From Posidonia oceanica (Eukaryota > Streptophyta > Magnoliopsida > Alismatales > Posidoniaceae): a stretch of DNA of 64,000 nucleotides. Of the stretch, positions 1-12,500 are shown piece by piece. The number at the start of each line of letters is the position of its first letter. The first letter of the stretch is position 1. The DNA lies in contig JAZBRS010000035.1 in NCBI GenBank assembly GCA_037176725.1, positions 44,402,001 through 44,466,000 of the forward strand. Direction: 5' to 3'. Position numbers and translations under genes: made by a program. Under the pieces are notes generated by a model. The model ran no database searches, was not told the DNA's origin, and worked only from the letters and a program-made list of their open reading frames with translations.

Positions 1-1745
1 GTTGACGGACAATGCCAGAATGAGGGGGAACAGCTGAATGAGGAGATGCAAGAGTGTGTGCTTGAGTGGATGCCTTGCGCGTGTCGATCACAATTGTTCC
101 CGATTCGATCATGTCCTGAATTACGTTCCGCAGGGAATAGCAATTATCCGTCGAGTGCCCGACACTTCGATGGAAATTGCAAAAGAGGTTCGCTTTAAAC
201 CAATGCGGCAAGGGATTTAGGGGCAGGCGAACCTCCGGGAACTTTAGGAGCGATGCAACCTTTGGCAAGATGGCCGTGAGTGGTTCCACCAGTGGGGCGA
301 ACTTCCGCTTCTTAGTGGGTGGCCTTCTTTGCCTTTGGTATGAGACTTGCTGGACCGATGTGGCGGGGTAGACCGGTCTAGCGGTGGTTGTGATCTGTGG
401 TGTGGGTGGATTCCTAGGTGCAGGAGCATACACCATCTGAGCTGGGGCAGGCCGGACGGCAAGTGAACAGGCACAGCAGGAGAGTCGACGAATGCAACAG
501 CGGTCTTTGGCGAGTCTTTCTTCTTGGGACGGTTGTTGCTGCTACCGCTGTTGTTGTTGGAGGTGCTGCTGTTGGCACTGTTACTGCTGATCGCGGCCTG
601 CTTAGCGAACGCAAAGAGAGCTGGGAAGTTGCCACTCCGCAAAGAACTCTCCACGTGCGCTCTAGCTCAGATAAGTGCTGCAAAAGTAGTGACTGGTTGA
701 ATGCTAAGTAGAGCCCCGAGAGATAGCTGCGCCCCCTTGATAACGATCTCAATAGACTCCTCGTCAGAGGGTCTATCTCGAACCTGTGAAGCAAGGGCAC
801 GCCAGCAGCCGACGTACTCCCCGAACGGCTAGTTGGGATTCTGCTTGATTGTGATCAAGTCCGCGCACTTTGGGACTAGATCGAGGTTGAAGGAGTATTG
901 TTCTAAGAATGCCTGACTGAGGTCGTTCCAAGTCTTGATGGCTGACATATCAAGTGACGTGAACCGCTTGAGTGCCGGTCCGGTCAAGCTCTTTTGGAAC
1001 AGGTGGATCAGCAACCTCGCGTCAGCCTGAAGCTGAGCGAGATCACCGCAATACGCCTTCAAGTGTGCTACGAGACAGCCCCTACCATTATATTTATCGA
1101 AGTTCGAGATTTTAAACTTCGGAGGGAGTACCGCCTCTAGAAAGCAATAGAGGTCTCGGAACTGGTAGACTTGGTGCTCAGTGCCCTGCACTAGTCGTAG
1201 TGCCTTCTCTAAGACGTCCATCCAGTTATTGATGGGGTCTGGATTTGCTACCATAGGAGAGGGATTGGCAGGGGTAGTGAGCACATACGCCGAATGGGTC
1301 GCACCTAAGTGCTCCTCCGGATCTACCATAGCGTCGCCTGGTGGAGCAGTGGGATGGCTGGTGTATCTGTGCGGTGGAACTGTGTATGCGGGGATGTATG
1401 CAGGGTTCTAGGCCTGATGCAAGGGAGGAGGGTAGATGACATGTTGTGCTGTGGGAGGAGTAGGATGCTGGGGCACCAGTTGCTACACAGGCGGGGTGCT
1501 AGACAGTGAGCTAGTGGGGTACTAGGCTCCAACCAGCCCAAAGGACTGACCACCAGGGGGAGGGGGAGCATGCTGTGCTAAGTGTTGTGCAGAAGGAGGC
1601 AGTAAACGGGCCCCCATCGTCGGAACCATGAGCAGTTGAGATGATAGTTGAGGCGGAGGTGTAGAGGCAAATGCATGAAATGCAGGAGCTGGCCGCAAAG
1701 CAACCTTAGAGGCGACAGGAGTAGAGGAAGGATGAAACAATAGAG
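1..1745 (-). pseudogene. gag pseudogene of element A (3' part, split by solo LTR B)
   Basis: Decayed Ty3/gypsy gag on the minus strand, read from 1745 down to the window edge. It is collinear with the intact gag of element J. The order is a proline-rich N-terminal part with a PTMGAR motif (about 1630-1600), then HLGATHSAY (about 1300), then the capsid core with YQFRDLYCF and LKAYCGDLAQLQAD (about 1180-1000), then a serine/asparagine-rich linker (about 600-530), and finally the start of the zinc-knuckle region near position 150. An in-frame stop follows KQNPN near 830 and the frame shifts near 480. The 5' part of the same gag lies at 7765-8204 on the other side of solo LTR B. The rest of element A (protease to 3' LTR) is left of the window. 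It is certainly non-functional. Confidence 0.88.
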
Positions 1746-1750
1746 CCATG
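1746..1750. repeat. TSD of solo LTR B (left copy, CCATG)
   Basis: CCATG here is repeated exactly at 7760-7764 on the other side of LTR B. Removing one copy and the LTR restores the gag reading order of element A. A 5-bp TSD is usual for gypsy integrase. Confidence 0.9.
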
Positions 1751-2349
1751 TGTAGCGATCTCGATCGGAATCAGGCTCGCTATCTTTAGCGGTGATTGGA
1801 ACCTGAGGAAGAGGCTCAACTCGAAAACACTTGAAAACGAGGAGAAAAAGGAAAGATAAGACAAATCAGAGTCGCCACCACGTCTATTAACGGAAGACGA
1901 GGAAAACCGGGGTAATGCGTGAATTAACGCGCAAAACCGAGCAATAAATGCAAAGCAATGCAAAGGAAAACAAATGCAAGCAAATGCAAATGAGATGACT
2001 CTAGCCTAGGATAAAGGCAGTATGGTCATTGCGGGCCAAAAGACAGGGTAAGGACTCCTGTTACGTGCGGGGAAGGTGTTAGGCACCCCCGACACGTCCG
2101 AAAATCGATCTTTCTACGCTTACGCTCGCATACGCAGAAAAATGCAGGATTGAATGCCTATGTGCCTATAAATGCCTTAATGAATGCTCAAGGTGTGCTC
2201 TAAGTGGGAAGAAACAAAGCAAGGAAGTAAACGTGCTCTCTAAATGCTCAGCTACGCTGTCCGTGTTCCGAATTAGGCGAAACCTAGCTCGTGAGAACTC
2301 CAGACAGTAAGCATCACGGCCCTATATGCAAATGCAGGCGAGAAAACAA

Positions 2350-2700
2350 AACAGCGAGAACACCATGCAATGCGATCGGCATGCAAAGGAAAACAGCGTA
2401 AAACACGCAAAACGAGACGAAAAATGAGCAACGCACGCAAAAAGATGCAAAAGAGCGAAAACAGCGCGCAAAACAAGCAAGAAAGCGAGACAACACGCAA
2501 AACAAGACAAGGGAGCAAAGGGGCACGCAAAACGAGACGAGAAGACAGAAAGGCATGCAAAACGGAGCGAAAGAATAAAACCGGCATGCAAAACGAGCGA
2601 GAAAGCAAGACAGCACGCAAAACGAGACAAGAAAACAGATGGGCACGCAAAACGGTGCCAAAACAAGGGCGGGCACGCGGAACGGTGCCAAAATAGCGAA
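2350..2700 (-). repeat. Short tandem repeat inside LTR B
   Basis: Degenerate units of about 30 bp (CACGCAAAACGAGACGAGAA-like) appear about ten times. The same block is present in LTR A (10200-10580) and, on the plus strand, is expanded in LTR J (53750-54720). It gives rise to overlapping open frames rich in Phe, Ala and Cys or in Lys, Arg and Asn. These are by-products of the repeat, not genes. Confidence 0.8.
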
Positions 2701-3419
2701 GCAAAAACCTCGGAAAAGCCATGCGAATGCAAGAATGCAGAAAAAGATTAGAAGAGGCCAAAGGGGAGGCAGAACAACGTGTGTGTAAGAACAGACGTCG
2801 TTTAGGACCACTCAGAGTAGGTGTGAAGACCTATGGAGGGGAGAGTGTGCAAACGGAGGGATTACCACCTCTTTGCGACTGTTTCCCGCTAAACCGTTCC
2901 ACGGTGGGTCTCGCATGCTGCCCAAAGCTCGCGATGCGATCGGATCGTGGAAAAGGGGGAAGAAAGTCACATTAAGTGGCAAATCCAGGGAAAACACAAC
3001 ACAAAACACTCAGGAATACGCGAAACGGGGATTGGAAGATACGAGCAGAAAGGGGAGACCTTATTCTACATGCTCAAAAAGACAGAAAGCGAAAACAAGG
3101 AAAACTGTGCAAATGTTATGCAAATGAATGCAATGCAGGGGTTCAGGAGGACATACCTGGAAATCTGGGAGCCTGATCTGAGATCTGTCTGGTCCATGCT
3201 GAAGAGCGCTTCGCTGCGGTCCCCTGGGCAGCTTACTTGAGAAGATCCAACGGCCGGATCAGAAGATATCGCAGCTCCAAGGCAGAAGGGCCAGAACAGG
3301 GGAGAAGAACAGACCTAGGTGTTCAGGAGGTCCTAGGGATGTGCAAAAGGCCCTCCCAAGTGAAAGGGAGCTAAAAGTGCTTAGTGTGTGCAAGAAGATG
3401 CTAAAATGCAAGGCTAGAT

Positions 3420-4420
3420 GAGTGCAGGATGCATGCAAAAGCAGGAAAAAGCATTGATAAGAGACTGGGAAAAGCCAGGAGTTCAGAAGGCATTTTGGAA
3501 AAGAAAAGGGGCTAAAAATGCAAAATCTCTAGAAAACAGGGGTTCGCAGGAAAGGTCTTTTGAAAACAGGGGAAGACAGAGGTCTATTTGGCAAAAAAAC
3601 TGGGCTCAGAAAGTTGTTTTGAAAAAAGGGTATGCTTTAAAAGAGGTTTTGAAAACAGAAAGAAGTCAGAGTGCAATTTTGAAAAAACTAGGGTCTAAAA
3701 TGCAAATTTTCCAGAAAACAGGGTTCTGGGCGGTCCGGGAATACTAGTGGAAGGTCTGCATGAAATTTGGTAGGCATAGGAGCTAAGATGCAACCTAGGG
3801 GCAAAATGGTCTTTTCACATGATTTTTTAAAACATGCAAGGACCTAGGTGTGATTTTGAAATCATGCAGGGGTTAAAAATGCAATTTAGTATGGAAAACA
3901 TGCTCTGAAAATCAGCTAACAGGACCACAGTGCAATTTTTGGAAAATATGGGGTTAAAAATGCAATACAATAAGCTAAAATGCATGCAGCACAGTTACTG
4001 TCCATTTAAAATGGACCTAAATGCAAAAATGATAAAGCAGAGGGGCAAATATGCAATGCAGTATGCAAAAATTAAAAATAAAAGCTAAGTTCCTACAGTG
4101 CATGGACCTATATGCAAAATCAGAAACATGTAGGGACTTAGAATGCAATGCAATATGGTAAAATATATGCAAATAAATGAACTGATTTAGTGCAGGACTT
4201 AAGTGCAAATATTGAAAACAGAGGGACTAAACTACAAAATATTATAACAGCACAGCACAGTAAATGGACCAACTTGCAAATACTGAAAACCATAAATAGA
4301 TTATGCAATTTAATATGATTTTGATTTAAAAACACAGCAGATTAAATGAAATAAGGACTGGAATGTAAAATGATAAAAACTCAGACCAGAAATGCAATAT
4401 TTGCAAGAAAACTTAGATAT
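3420..4420 (-). repeat. Degenerate interspersed repeat inside LTR B
   Basis: Imperfect copies of a roughly 30-40 bp unit, such as AGGGGCTAAAATGCAATTTT followed by GAAAA, recur through this segment with much drift. Related stretches occur at 11280-12400 (LTR A) and 52620-53450 (LTR J, other strand). No coding potential is seen. Confidence 0.65.
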
Positions 4421-6049
4421 CAGAAAAATAAGTGAACAGTGCTATGGCCGACGGCCATGGACACTATAGCAGCAAGCTGCCAGCGTCCATGAACGCCGGC
4501 ACGGGGGTGTTGGAGCGGCGCAGACCGGTGGGGAGGCGCCTCCAGATCCTGACGGAGGTCGGACGATGCTCGGCGGAGGACGACGCAGCCTGGAGAGCGC
4601 TGGAGCGGTCGCCGGAGTTCCGCAGAGTCTTAGGAGATTCGTCCGGCCGATCAACGCAGCGACGCTGCGTTATGAGGGCCGGAGAACGCTCCTGGGACTC
4701 GTGCGGAGCTGAGACGATCGCGGGAGCTGCGTTCCGCTGCTCGGAGTGACGAGGCGACCGGAGAACTGCGCCGGAGAAGACGACCGGAGCGGTGAGCAGA
4801 AACGGGGCAAGAGGGCCGGAAACCTACTTCTAAAAGGCTGAGGAGCAACGCGGGAAGAAAAGAAGACTAAGGGAGCAAGAATATACCTGTTTCCGTGGCT
4901 AGGATGTCCTCCCGACGTAGGTGGCTTCAGAGGTCGCCGGTGGAGCTCGTCCGGTCGTCGTGGATGCTGTCCGCTGCTCACGAGGACTGGGATCGACTCA
5001 GAGCTACCCTCCGGAGCTTCCTAGATGGTTGGACAGCTGCTGCGAAGATCGGCGGAAGATCTAGCTGATCGTGGGTTCATAGAGGCAGCCGGGGGTCGGG
5101 GGGACTGTTCGCTGCACGCCGGACTGGATGGGACCCTCCGGGAGGTTGCTGGAGGTCTGGGGAAGGGTTCTGGGCGGTCGAATTGGGTTTCTGGAGAGCG
5201 TAGGTGGAGATTGAAGGTTGTTGGGTTTTCTGGTCCGAAGGTGAGGTAAGTGTTTGTGGTGGTGTTTGGGGTCTGTAGTGGATGGTTTGGTTTGCTGTCG
5301 GAGGCTCTGGAAAGGTGGATGTCTGGTGGATTACTGGGTGGAGTTTGGAAGGAAGCAGCGGGCTGTGGTGAGGGGAATTGTCTGGTGGGTTGGAGTTGGG
5401 TTGCTGTGGGTGTTCAGAGTGGTTTGAAGGTGTTTCGGGTGGTGGAATGGCTGTAGGAAGATGAGGGGAAATGGCTGTGTGCTGGGTGAGTTTGGGGAAG
5501 GAATTAGGAGAAGGATGAAGGCTAGGAAGGGTGTTGGTTAGCTGGGAATGGAAGAAGGGCGTTTGCTGAATTTTTCAGAGAAGAAAAGAGGAGAATTGGG
5601 TGTGGGGATCGGTCTGAAGTGGAGGCTTCTCTCCGGGATGCAAGGGTGGCTCTCAAACACTCTCTTCTGCTCTCTCTTCGCTCTGGAATTGGATGAAATG
5701 CCCAGGAGAAGGGAGGCCGCACAGGTGGAAGGAAAATCCGGATTCTGGTTTGATCCCTCTCTCGCACTGGTTCGCTCTCTCCTTGGTTTTCTCTGATTGC
5801 CTCTCTTGCCCTTACTGGATTGAAGGATGAACGGGCTTAAAAATGAGGAGGAGGAGACTGCTGGGCGCGAGCCAGTGGTTTGAATTCCACCGGCGTCACT
5901 GCAGCTGAAGGGACCAGCAGCCGGCGAGATGACAGGCACTTGATGCCTCCCGGAATCAGTGCTGAGATAGAAGAGAGGCGGCGAGTTCTGTAGACGATAA
6001 GATGGAGGCTTGAATTTGAACAAAGGAGGGAATGCTGTAGCCGCGAGCT

Positions 6050-6245
6050 CGCGGGAAGAAAATCCGGTGGAGAAAAACACAGAGGAGGAGAGGAAGAAGA
6101 AGGAGGAGAGGGAAGCGGGCCGGACTGCTGCGGGCCGAGAAAAAAGGAAGAAAAAAAAAAAAAGGAAAAAAGAAGAAACGGGCCGGATTGAGCCCAGTAA
6201 GGAAAGAAAGAAAGAAAGAAAGAAGGAAGAAAGAAAGAGAGGGTA
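6050..6245. repeat. Purine-rich tract with (GAAA)n microsatellite in LTR B
   Basis: An almost pure A/G run (GAGGAGGAGAGGAAGAAGAA-like), ending in GAAA repeats at about 6200-6240. The matching tract in LTR A is at 13830-14080. In LTR orientation it is a C/T-rich tract. Confidence 0.85.
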
Positions 6246-7759
6246 GAATGGGGAAATAAAATAGGTGAAAATAAATTAAAAATAAATAAAAATATTAGAA
6301 GAGTTTTGCTGTAGATTATGATTTTAATTAAGATTTTTAATGGTCATTTTGAGTTGATTAGTGTGTTTTGGGCTTGATTAGGGTTTTAGGATTTTGGTTT
6401 TGTTTTTAATTGGTTTTCACTTGATTAAATGTTTGTTAAGCCTTTTTTAAATTGTTTTAAAAATTGTATTTCCCTTGTTGGACCCTTAGGATATTAATTA
6501 GGATTTTTTAGGATTTGTTTTCCCATTAATCAGGGTTGGTTTTAAGTTTTTAAGTTGTAGTCTTCTTAGGGTTTTTCCTTCTTAAGTCTTTTAAGTTATG
6601 TTCTGATTTTTATTTATTGATTTTTCTTGAAGTTTTTAGTTAGATTTTTCTGGTTTGATAGGGTGTTTTTTAGGTCTTTCAGATGTGTTTTTCTTTTCTT
6701 TTTTAATTAGGTTTTTAACTTGTTTTTCTTATGTTTATTAGGTTAGGTCTTTTGCCTTCCTTAATTACTTGTTTTAGTATTTGATTTTTTAATTCTTCCT
6801 TTTGGGTTTGTTTTTTTAATTCTTCTGATGGGTTTTTACCTTTGATGGGTTTTGATTTTATCTTAGCTTTTTCCTTGATTTTTCAGTGTTTTCTTTTGAT
6901 TTGTTTTGCATTTTTTAGTTTGCATGTTTGGTTTTCTTTTTAGCTTGATTTAGTTAAGTTTAAGTTTTTAATTGCTTGTTTAATGTTTTTTAATTGTTTT
7001 TCTTAGGGTTCTGATTTGCTTCTTTTGTGTTTTGAGATTTTACAGATTTTTATGGGTTTTTGTGGATTTCTGCAAAAGGGAGAAAAGGAAAAGAGAAGGA
7101 GGAAAGAAATGGAAAAAAGAGGGAGATAAAAGGAAAAAGGATAGGTTGGAGGAAAACGATTTTTAAAAATTCAGAAAAAGTGTTAAAAATAAAGTAAAAA
7201 TAGGGATAAGATAGAGGAAGGATAGAAGCACAGAGGGGGCCCACAGCCAGACCAGAAAAAGGATAAGAAAGGGATGAAAAGAGGGATGATAATCAGGAGA
7301 GAGAGAGGAGAGAGAAAATGATAATCCCGGAGAGAGAAAAGGATAATTTGGGTGAAAGAGGGTCTTAATGGTCTTGGAATGGGGTGAGAATTGGTGAGTG
7401 GGTAGTCTAGGGTTTGAAGTCTTGGTTCTAAAGTTTTGGTCCGATTCTAAGGAGATCTTGGAGGGGTTTCAAGGTGTAGAAAAAGGATAGTTTCACCTAG
7501 GTTTTCTAGGGTTTTTGGGAATGGGTCAGGTTTGGAAATTTCTAAGTTTTTGGGTAGACTTGTTGGGTGGATAGTGGTGGGTTTTCCTATGGATTTTGGT
7601 TAGGTTTTGAGGTCGGGAAAGGGGGGAAAGGTTTAGGTCAAAATAGGCTGTTTTTGAAGGGTAGAGAGGAGGATTAGGGTTAGGGTTTGGTTAGGGTTTG
7701 ATCCAGCAATTACCAAGAGGGCTCCAAGGGTCCGGGCCTGCCAAGATGGGGTGTCAACA

Positions 7760-7764
7760 CCATG
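7760..7764. repeat. TSD of solo LTR B (right copy, CCATG)
   Basis: Exact copy of 1746-1750. It marks the other edge of the insertion in the gag of element A. Confidence 0.9.
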
Positions 7765-8204
7765 CCCTGCAGTCTCTAGGCAAGCTCCATCAGGTACTGG
7801 TACTGAGCCTCAAGCGCCCTGTCAGCGGGAACGCTGAAGTGCAATGCCGGCGAAGGTTGAGAAGCAAATGGCACGGACACAGACTATCCGGGAGGAATAG
7901 GTGCTACAGTAAGAGTCACAGTAGCAGTAGAAGGGATGTCAATGGTGACGTATCCCTGGGAAAAAGGGGCCAAAGGCGTCTCCAGAACGCGAGTAACGGT
8001 CATCAAGATAGGCTCGACGACTGGATCTAGAGGAAGGGATGCTTGCCAATGTCCCGGGACATATTGAGATACTAAAGGTGTCAAGGGAGGAAACCCTGGT
8101 GTCGGAGGAGGAATAAAAAGGACAGAAGGAGCAACCGGAGGGGCCGAAGCGGAAACACCCTCCGTGACAAGAGTAAAGAGAGGCTCACTAACGTACTGGG
8201 CCAT
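7765..8204 (-). pseudogene. gag pseudogene of element A (5' part)
   Basis: The minus-strand frame starts with ATG at 8204 (MAQYVSEPLFTL...). Its N-terminus matches the gag starts of J (MAQRTVETP, 56854), G (MAQFAGEP, 39089) and H (MAQHTSEP, 45308), which supports this start. The product would be the proline/serine/threonine-rich N-terminal part of gag, with a segment (LDPVVEPILMTVTRVLE) shared with J. The first frame stops near 7884 at a mutation or frame change. Homology continues to the CTGCAGGGCATGG junction, where solo LTR B is inserted, and resumes at 1745. It is not functional. Confidence 0.87.
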
Positions 8205-9503
8205 TGCTGACCTAGAGCACGTGAGAATAGGGCTGTGACGGGGATGAAAAGGGCGATTCCTAATAGGAGCTATTGTCGCAAATGCGGATAGCTCAGAAGG
8301 GGAATGGTCACAAACAAGGTCGCAATAGGGTTGTCAGAAGGAGACAGTACTCGAGCTCTAGCAAGGGAACTCGCTTACCGATCACTGCTGACACAAACAG
8401 AAGGAAACAGGGATTAGAAATTGAAAGACAGATGCAAATGAGTTAAGTTAGATGGCATGAATGATATGTATGCTTTCTAGTATGCCCCCCTCACCTATCT
8501 AGTGTATCCTAGTAGGTGATCTACTTCAGGTATCCCTAAGTGTACGGGTCACTGACTCAGGTCAGAAATAGCAGGTTCCCTGTCGAACTCCTAGCCAGAG
8601 CTGAGGAAATAACCGGGTGGTGCGTTGGTGGCCCTGACCCCACCAAAAGCGTGGGCAGTACACTCCAGTAGCACCGACACGACCCTTGGACAAGGGGGAC
8701 AGACCGACTGACTTGGCCCATGCCAGAAGCAGTGGAACAAGAGGTCGGGACCGTCCTTCGCAAACTAGTAGGTGGACTCAGATAAGAAGAATGCATGCCC
8801 TATATGATGCTTATGCAAATGCTTAGAGTTTTATATCTTGTGCATTTTATTAACCCAAGGGGGTGCAGGATAGTTTGATGTCTCTAGTTGCTCCTAGAAG
8901 TTCTTTTTACTTGCCATTTTTAGTTAACCATAAGGAAAGCAATTAGTCTCTACTATCCTAGGCATGGCATGTGCAAAAGGGAAGAAAATCAACCAGATAT
9001 GGCAGGAAAACAACATACAACACTGCAAAAGGCAAGTGCATGGCATGTGCTGGTGTTTGTGAGCATGATAGTGAAGAGAAAGCATTCATCATGTCAAAAG
9101 GCATATATACAGGGCATGTGCATGTGTAGTGACGTGGCAAGTGTGTAAAAGAAGCATTCATCATTCAAAAAGCATGTATTGTTGCCAAACAAGTATGTAG
9201 ACATGCATTGTGCAAGAAAAAAAGCAATAATAAGCAGATATGATAAAGAAAGCAAAGACAGGTAAGAACAGAAGCAAAGAAATAGGCAAGCAATCAAGCA
9301 ACAGAGACAAAGCAGAGCGAGGCAAAGCAAAAACCAAGGTAAAGCAGAAGAGGGAGGTGCAAAACCTAAGCAGAGTAACCACGAGGCGACTTGCTAGGAG
9401 TTTGCACAGAAGAGCAACCAAAACAGGCAAAAGAGGCACAAAGGCAGGCAAAGCTGCAAAAGCGGGCGAGTAAAAAGCTAGAAGCGAAAGCCAGAGTCTA
9501 GCA
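8205..9503 (-). other. Untranslated leader of element A (PBS to gag)
   Basis: About 1.3 kb between the PBS and the gag ATG, without a credible ORF. It holds the leader block shared with E, G, H and J (about 8520-8800 here), which includes the TGTCCAAGGGTCG-like and GTACACT-like segments. On the minus strand a branch-point-like CTAAT, a pyrimidine run and GTGTCAG form a good splice acceptor, with the exon beginning at about 8387. The far end (about 9240-9470) is A/G-rich. Confidence 0.8.
8388..8430 (-). other. Candidate splice acceptor in leader of A
   Basis: On the minus strand the order is TTTCTAATCCC, a pyrimidine-rich run, then GTGTCAG|CAGTG, about 185 nt before the gag ATG. The equivalent position in G, H and J also has an acceptor. 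It is inferred to pair with the donor at 11021 in the LTR of A (intron about 2.6 kb). Confidence 0.5.
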
Positions 9504-9521
9504 TCTGCAGCGGAGTCACCA
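9504..9521 (-). other. Primer binding site of element A (tRNA-Arg type)
   Basis: On the minus strand TGGTGACTCCGCTGCAGA starts one base after the LTR end. It differs at three positions from TGGCGACTCCGCTGGGGA in H and J. That sequence is complementary to the 3' end of a plant tRNA-Arg beginning GACTCCG, the primer type known for Ogre-like elements. Confidence 0.85.
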
Positions 9522-9522
9522 C

Positions 9523-12500
9523 TGTAGTAATCTCGGTGTTCAGATCATCCATGCACACTACCAAAAGCTTGCGCGCACCAATCAGAATCAGGTTCACTAT
9601 TAGCGGCTATGTCCGAGGAGGAAGGTTCAACTCAAAAACACTTAAAGCAGAGGAGAAAAGATAAGAAAAGAAGAAGATAAGACAATTTAGAGTCGCCACC
9701 GTGTCTATTATCGGGAGACAAGGAAAATTGGGGAAATACATGAGCTAACACGCAAAACCAAGCAAAGGATGCAATGCAAAGCAATGCAAAAGAAAATAAA
9801 TGCAAATGAAATGACTCATGCCTAGGATAAGGGCAATATGGTCATTGCAAGCCAAAAGACTGGGCAAGGACTCCTATTACGTGCGGGGAAAGTGTTAGGC
9901 ACCCTTGACACGCCCGAGAATCGGTCTTTCTAGGCTTACGCTCGCATACACAGGGAAATGCAGGTTTGAATGCCTAAGTGCCAATGAATGCCTAAGTGCC
10001 AATGAATGCCTATATGAATGCTCAAAGGTGTGCTCTAAGTGATGAGATGCAATGCAAGGAAGTAAACGTGCAGTCTAAGCGCTCAGCAACGCTGTCTGTG
10101 TTCCGAACCGGGCGAATCCTAGTTCGTGAGAACTCTAGGCAGTAAGCATCACTACCCTATATGCAAATGCAGGCGAAAAAACAAAGCGGCAATAAAACCA
10201 AGCAATGCAGGCGACATGTAAGAGAAAACAACATAAAACATGCAAAACGATGCGAGAAATAGAAGTGGCACGCGAAACGGTGCAAGAAACAAGATCGGCA
10301 TGCAAAACGGTGCAAGAAACAAGATCGGCATGCCGAACGGTACAAAAAACAAAACAAGTACACAAAACGGTGTGAGAAAACAAAGCAGGCACGCAAAACG
10401 GTGCGAAAAACAAAGCCAGCACGCAAAACGGTGCCAAAACAAGAGTAGGCACGCAAAATGGTGCCAAAAGCGAAGCAAGCATGCAAGATGGTGAGAGAAA
10501 GCAAAGCGGGCACGCAAAATGGTGCCAAATGCGAAGCGGGCACGCAAAACAGTGCCAAAGCAGGCGAAATAAAACATCGGTAAAACCATGCAGATGCAGA
10601 TGCAAAGAGAAAGAGCAGATCAAGTAAGGAGAGGTAAGCGGAGTATGTGTGAGAACAAACGCCGCTTAAAGACCACACAATGTCGGTGTGAAGACCTACA
10701 AAGGGGAATGGAAGCAAGTGGAGAGATTACCATTGTCCTGTGTGTGTTTCCCACCATAGTGTCCCACGATATGTCTCGCACGCTGCCAAAGGCTTGCGAT
10801 GCGATCGGATCGTGGAAAAGGGGGAAGAAAGTCGTAATTAGTAGTGAATCCAGGGGAAACTCGACCCAAAACACTAAGGGTACGCGAAAAGGGGAGATAG
10901 AGTTGATAGATAAAAAGAGGAAGTTCTAATCTACATGCTCGAGAAAACAGAAAGCAAAAACAAAGCATGCAATGCATATGATGTGCAAATGAATGCAGTG
11001 CAGGGGTTCAGAAGGACTTACCTTGGAAATCAGAAGCCTGATCTGAGAAATGCTTGGTCTGCATTGAAGTGCGCTCCACCGAGGTTGTCCAGGTAGCTTG
11101 GTTGCTAAGATCAGGTGGTCCGATCAGAAGATATCCCAGCTTCAAAAGAGAAGGGCCAGTACAGAGGAGAAGAATGGACCTAAGTGTAAAAGAGGTCCTA
11201 GAGGTGTGCAAAATAGGTTCTCCCATATAAATGGGAGCTAGGAATGCTTAAGTGTATGCAAGGATGCCTAATGCAAAGATGCATGGGTGCAATGCATGCA
11301 AAAATGTAGAAAAGGACCCAAGAATGACTTTTTAGAAAACTTAGGGACCTATATGCAAGTTTTAAAAAGTGGAGGGACCAAAATGCGAGGATTTTGAAAA
11401 GTTAGGAGCTTATATGCAAGGTTTTTGAAAACTTGGGGGTCTGAATGCAATTTAATAAAAATGCAGGGTTTGAAATGCAATTTAATAAGGAAAACATGCA
11501 TTTGAATAAGTTTTGAAAACATGTGAAGGACTAACATGCAATTTTGAAACATGCAGGGGTTGAAATGCAATTTTATAAGGTAAAATGTAGAAAAAATGGG
11601 TTCTGTGAATTAAACAGTGGACCTAAGTGCAATTTTGAAATATGCAGGGGCTGAAATGCAATTTAATAAGCAGAAATATGCATTTAAATGAGTTTTGAAA
11701 ACATGTAGAGGACCTATGAGCAATTTTGAAACATGAAGGGTCTAAAATGCAATTTTATAAGAAAAAAATGCTGAAAAACAGATGCTGTGCATGCAAATGA
11801 AGGACCTATGTGCAAAGATCAAAAAACATGGGATGGAAATGCAATGCAGTAAGAAAAGATGGAAAATAAAATGCTTTGATTAACAGATCAAAGGACTAAA
11901 AAGCAAATAAAGTAAAAGACAGGATTAAAATGCAATTTACTAAGGTAAAAATAGGATATTAAATGAGATTAACAACAAAAGGACTGAAACACAAAAATAA
12001 AAAGATGCTGGACTAAAGAATAAAGAGCACAAAACTTATTTGAACTACTGCAGGACTAAAAATTAAATGGACAGAAAGTTAAATGAACTGTAAATGGACT
12101 AGAATGTAAATAAAATAATTGACTGGGCTGGAAGTAAAGAAAAATAAATAAACTATAACTGCAGAGGACTAAAAAGAAAATAAAAATACATGCAGGGCCT
12201 GAACTAAAATAAAACTTAAAGAAATATACAACAGGAGGACTAACATGCAATTAGACAGTTTTTTAGGTTTTTCATGCAATTTCATATGATTTAAATTCAA
12301 ACTTAAATGATTCTTAAACGATGGCGGGACTGGAAAGCAATAAAATAAAAACACAAGGCAAAAATGCAATACATGGTAAAATATGTATGGTTAAGAAAAA
12401 TAAAGGCACAGTAATTTGCAGAATGAATGGCCACTGTAGCAAATCGCTACCAGTGGCCAGAGAAGAGGGAGAGGGATTGCTGGAGAGGCGCTGAGTGGCG

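Larger units (their letters stand above)
1751..7759 (-). mobile_element. Solo LTR B, 6009 bp, Tat/Ogre-like, minus
   Basis: The LTR runs in minus orientation: its start (TGTTGACACCCC) is at 7759 and its end (...CGCTACA) at 1751. It has TG...CA termini and a perfect CCATG TSD. It follows the layout of the 5985-bp LTR of element A throughout: conserved 3' block (about 1985-2130), palindrome block (about 2265-2330), AAACGAGA-type tandem repeat (about 2350-2700), donor-like site (3156), TGCAATTTTGAAAA-type repeats (3420-4420), GC-rich segment (4440-5050), purine-rich tract (6050-6245) and T-rich segment (6300-7040). No PBS, gag or pol lies between its ends, so it is a solo LTR, probably left by recombination between the two LTRs of a full element. 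It cuts the gag of A. Confidence 0.9.

Noticed and set aside
6050..6245. Lys/Glu-rich frame
   Set aside because: Translation of the (GAAA)n and GGAGAA microsatellite in LTR B.
7673..7700. Telomere-like TTAGGG/TTTAGGG units
   Set aside because: Only about four imperfect units within an LTR start. Teloboxes are common in plant DNA, so this is not an interstitial telomere.
9240..9473. 77-aa lysine-rich frame in the leader of A
   Set aside because: A/G-rich low-complexity leader. The matching leader in J is C/T-rich on its coding strand and has no equivalent frame.
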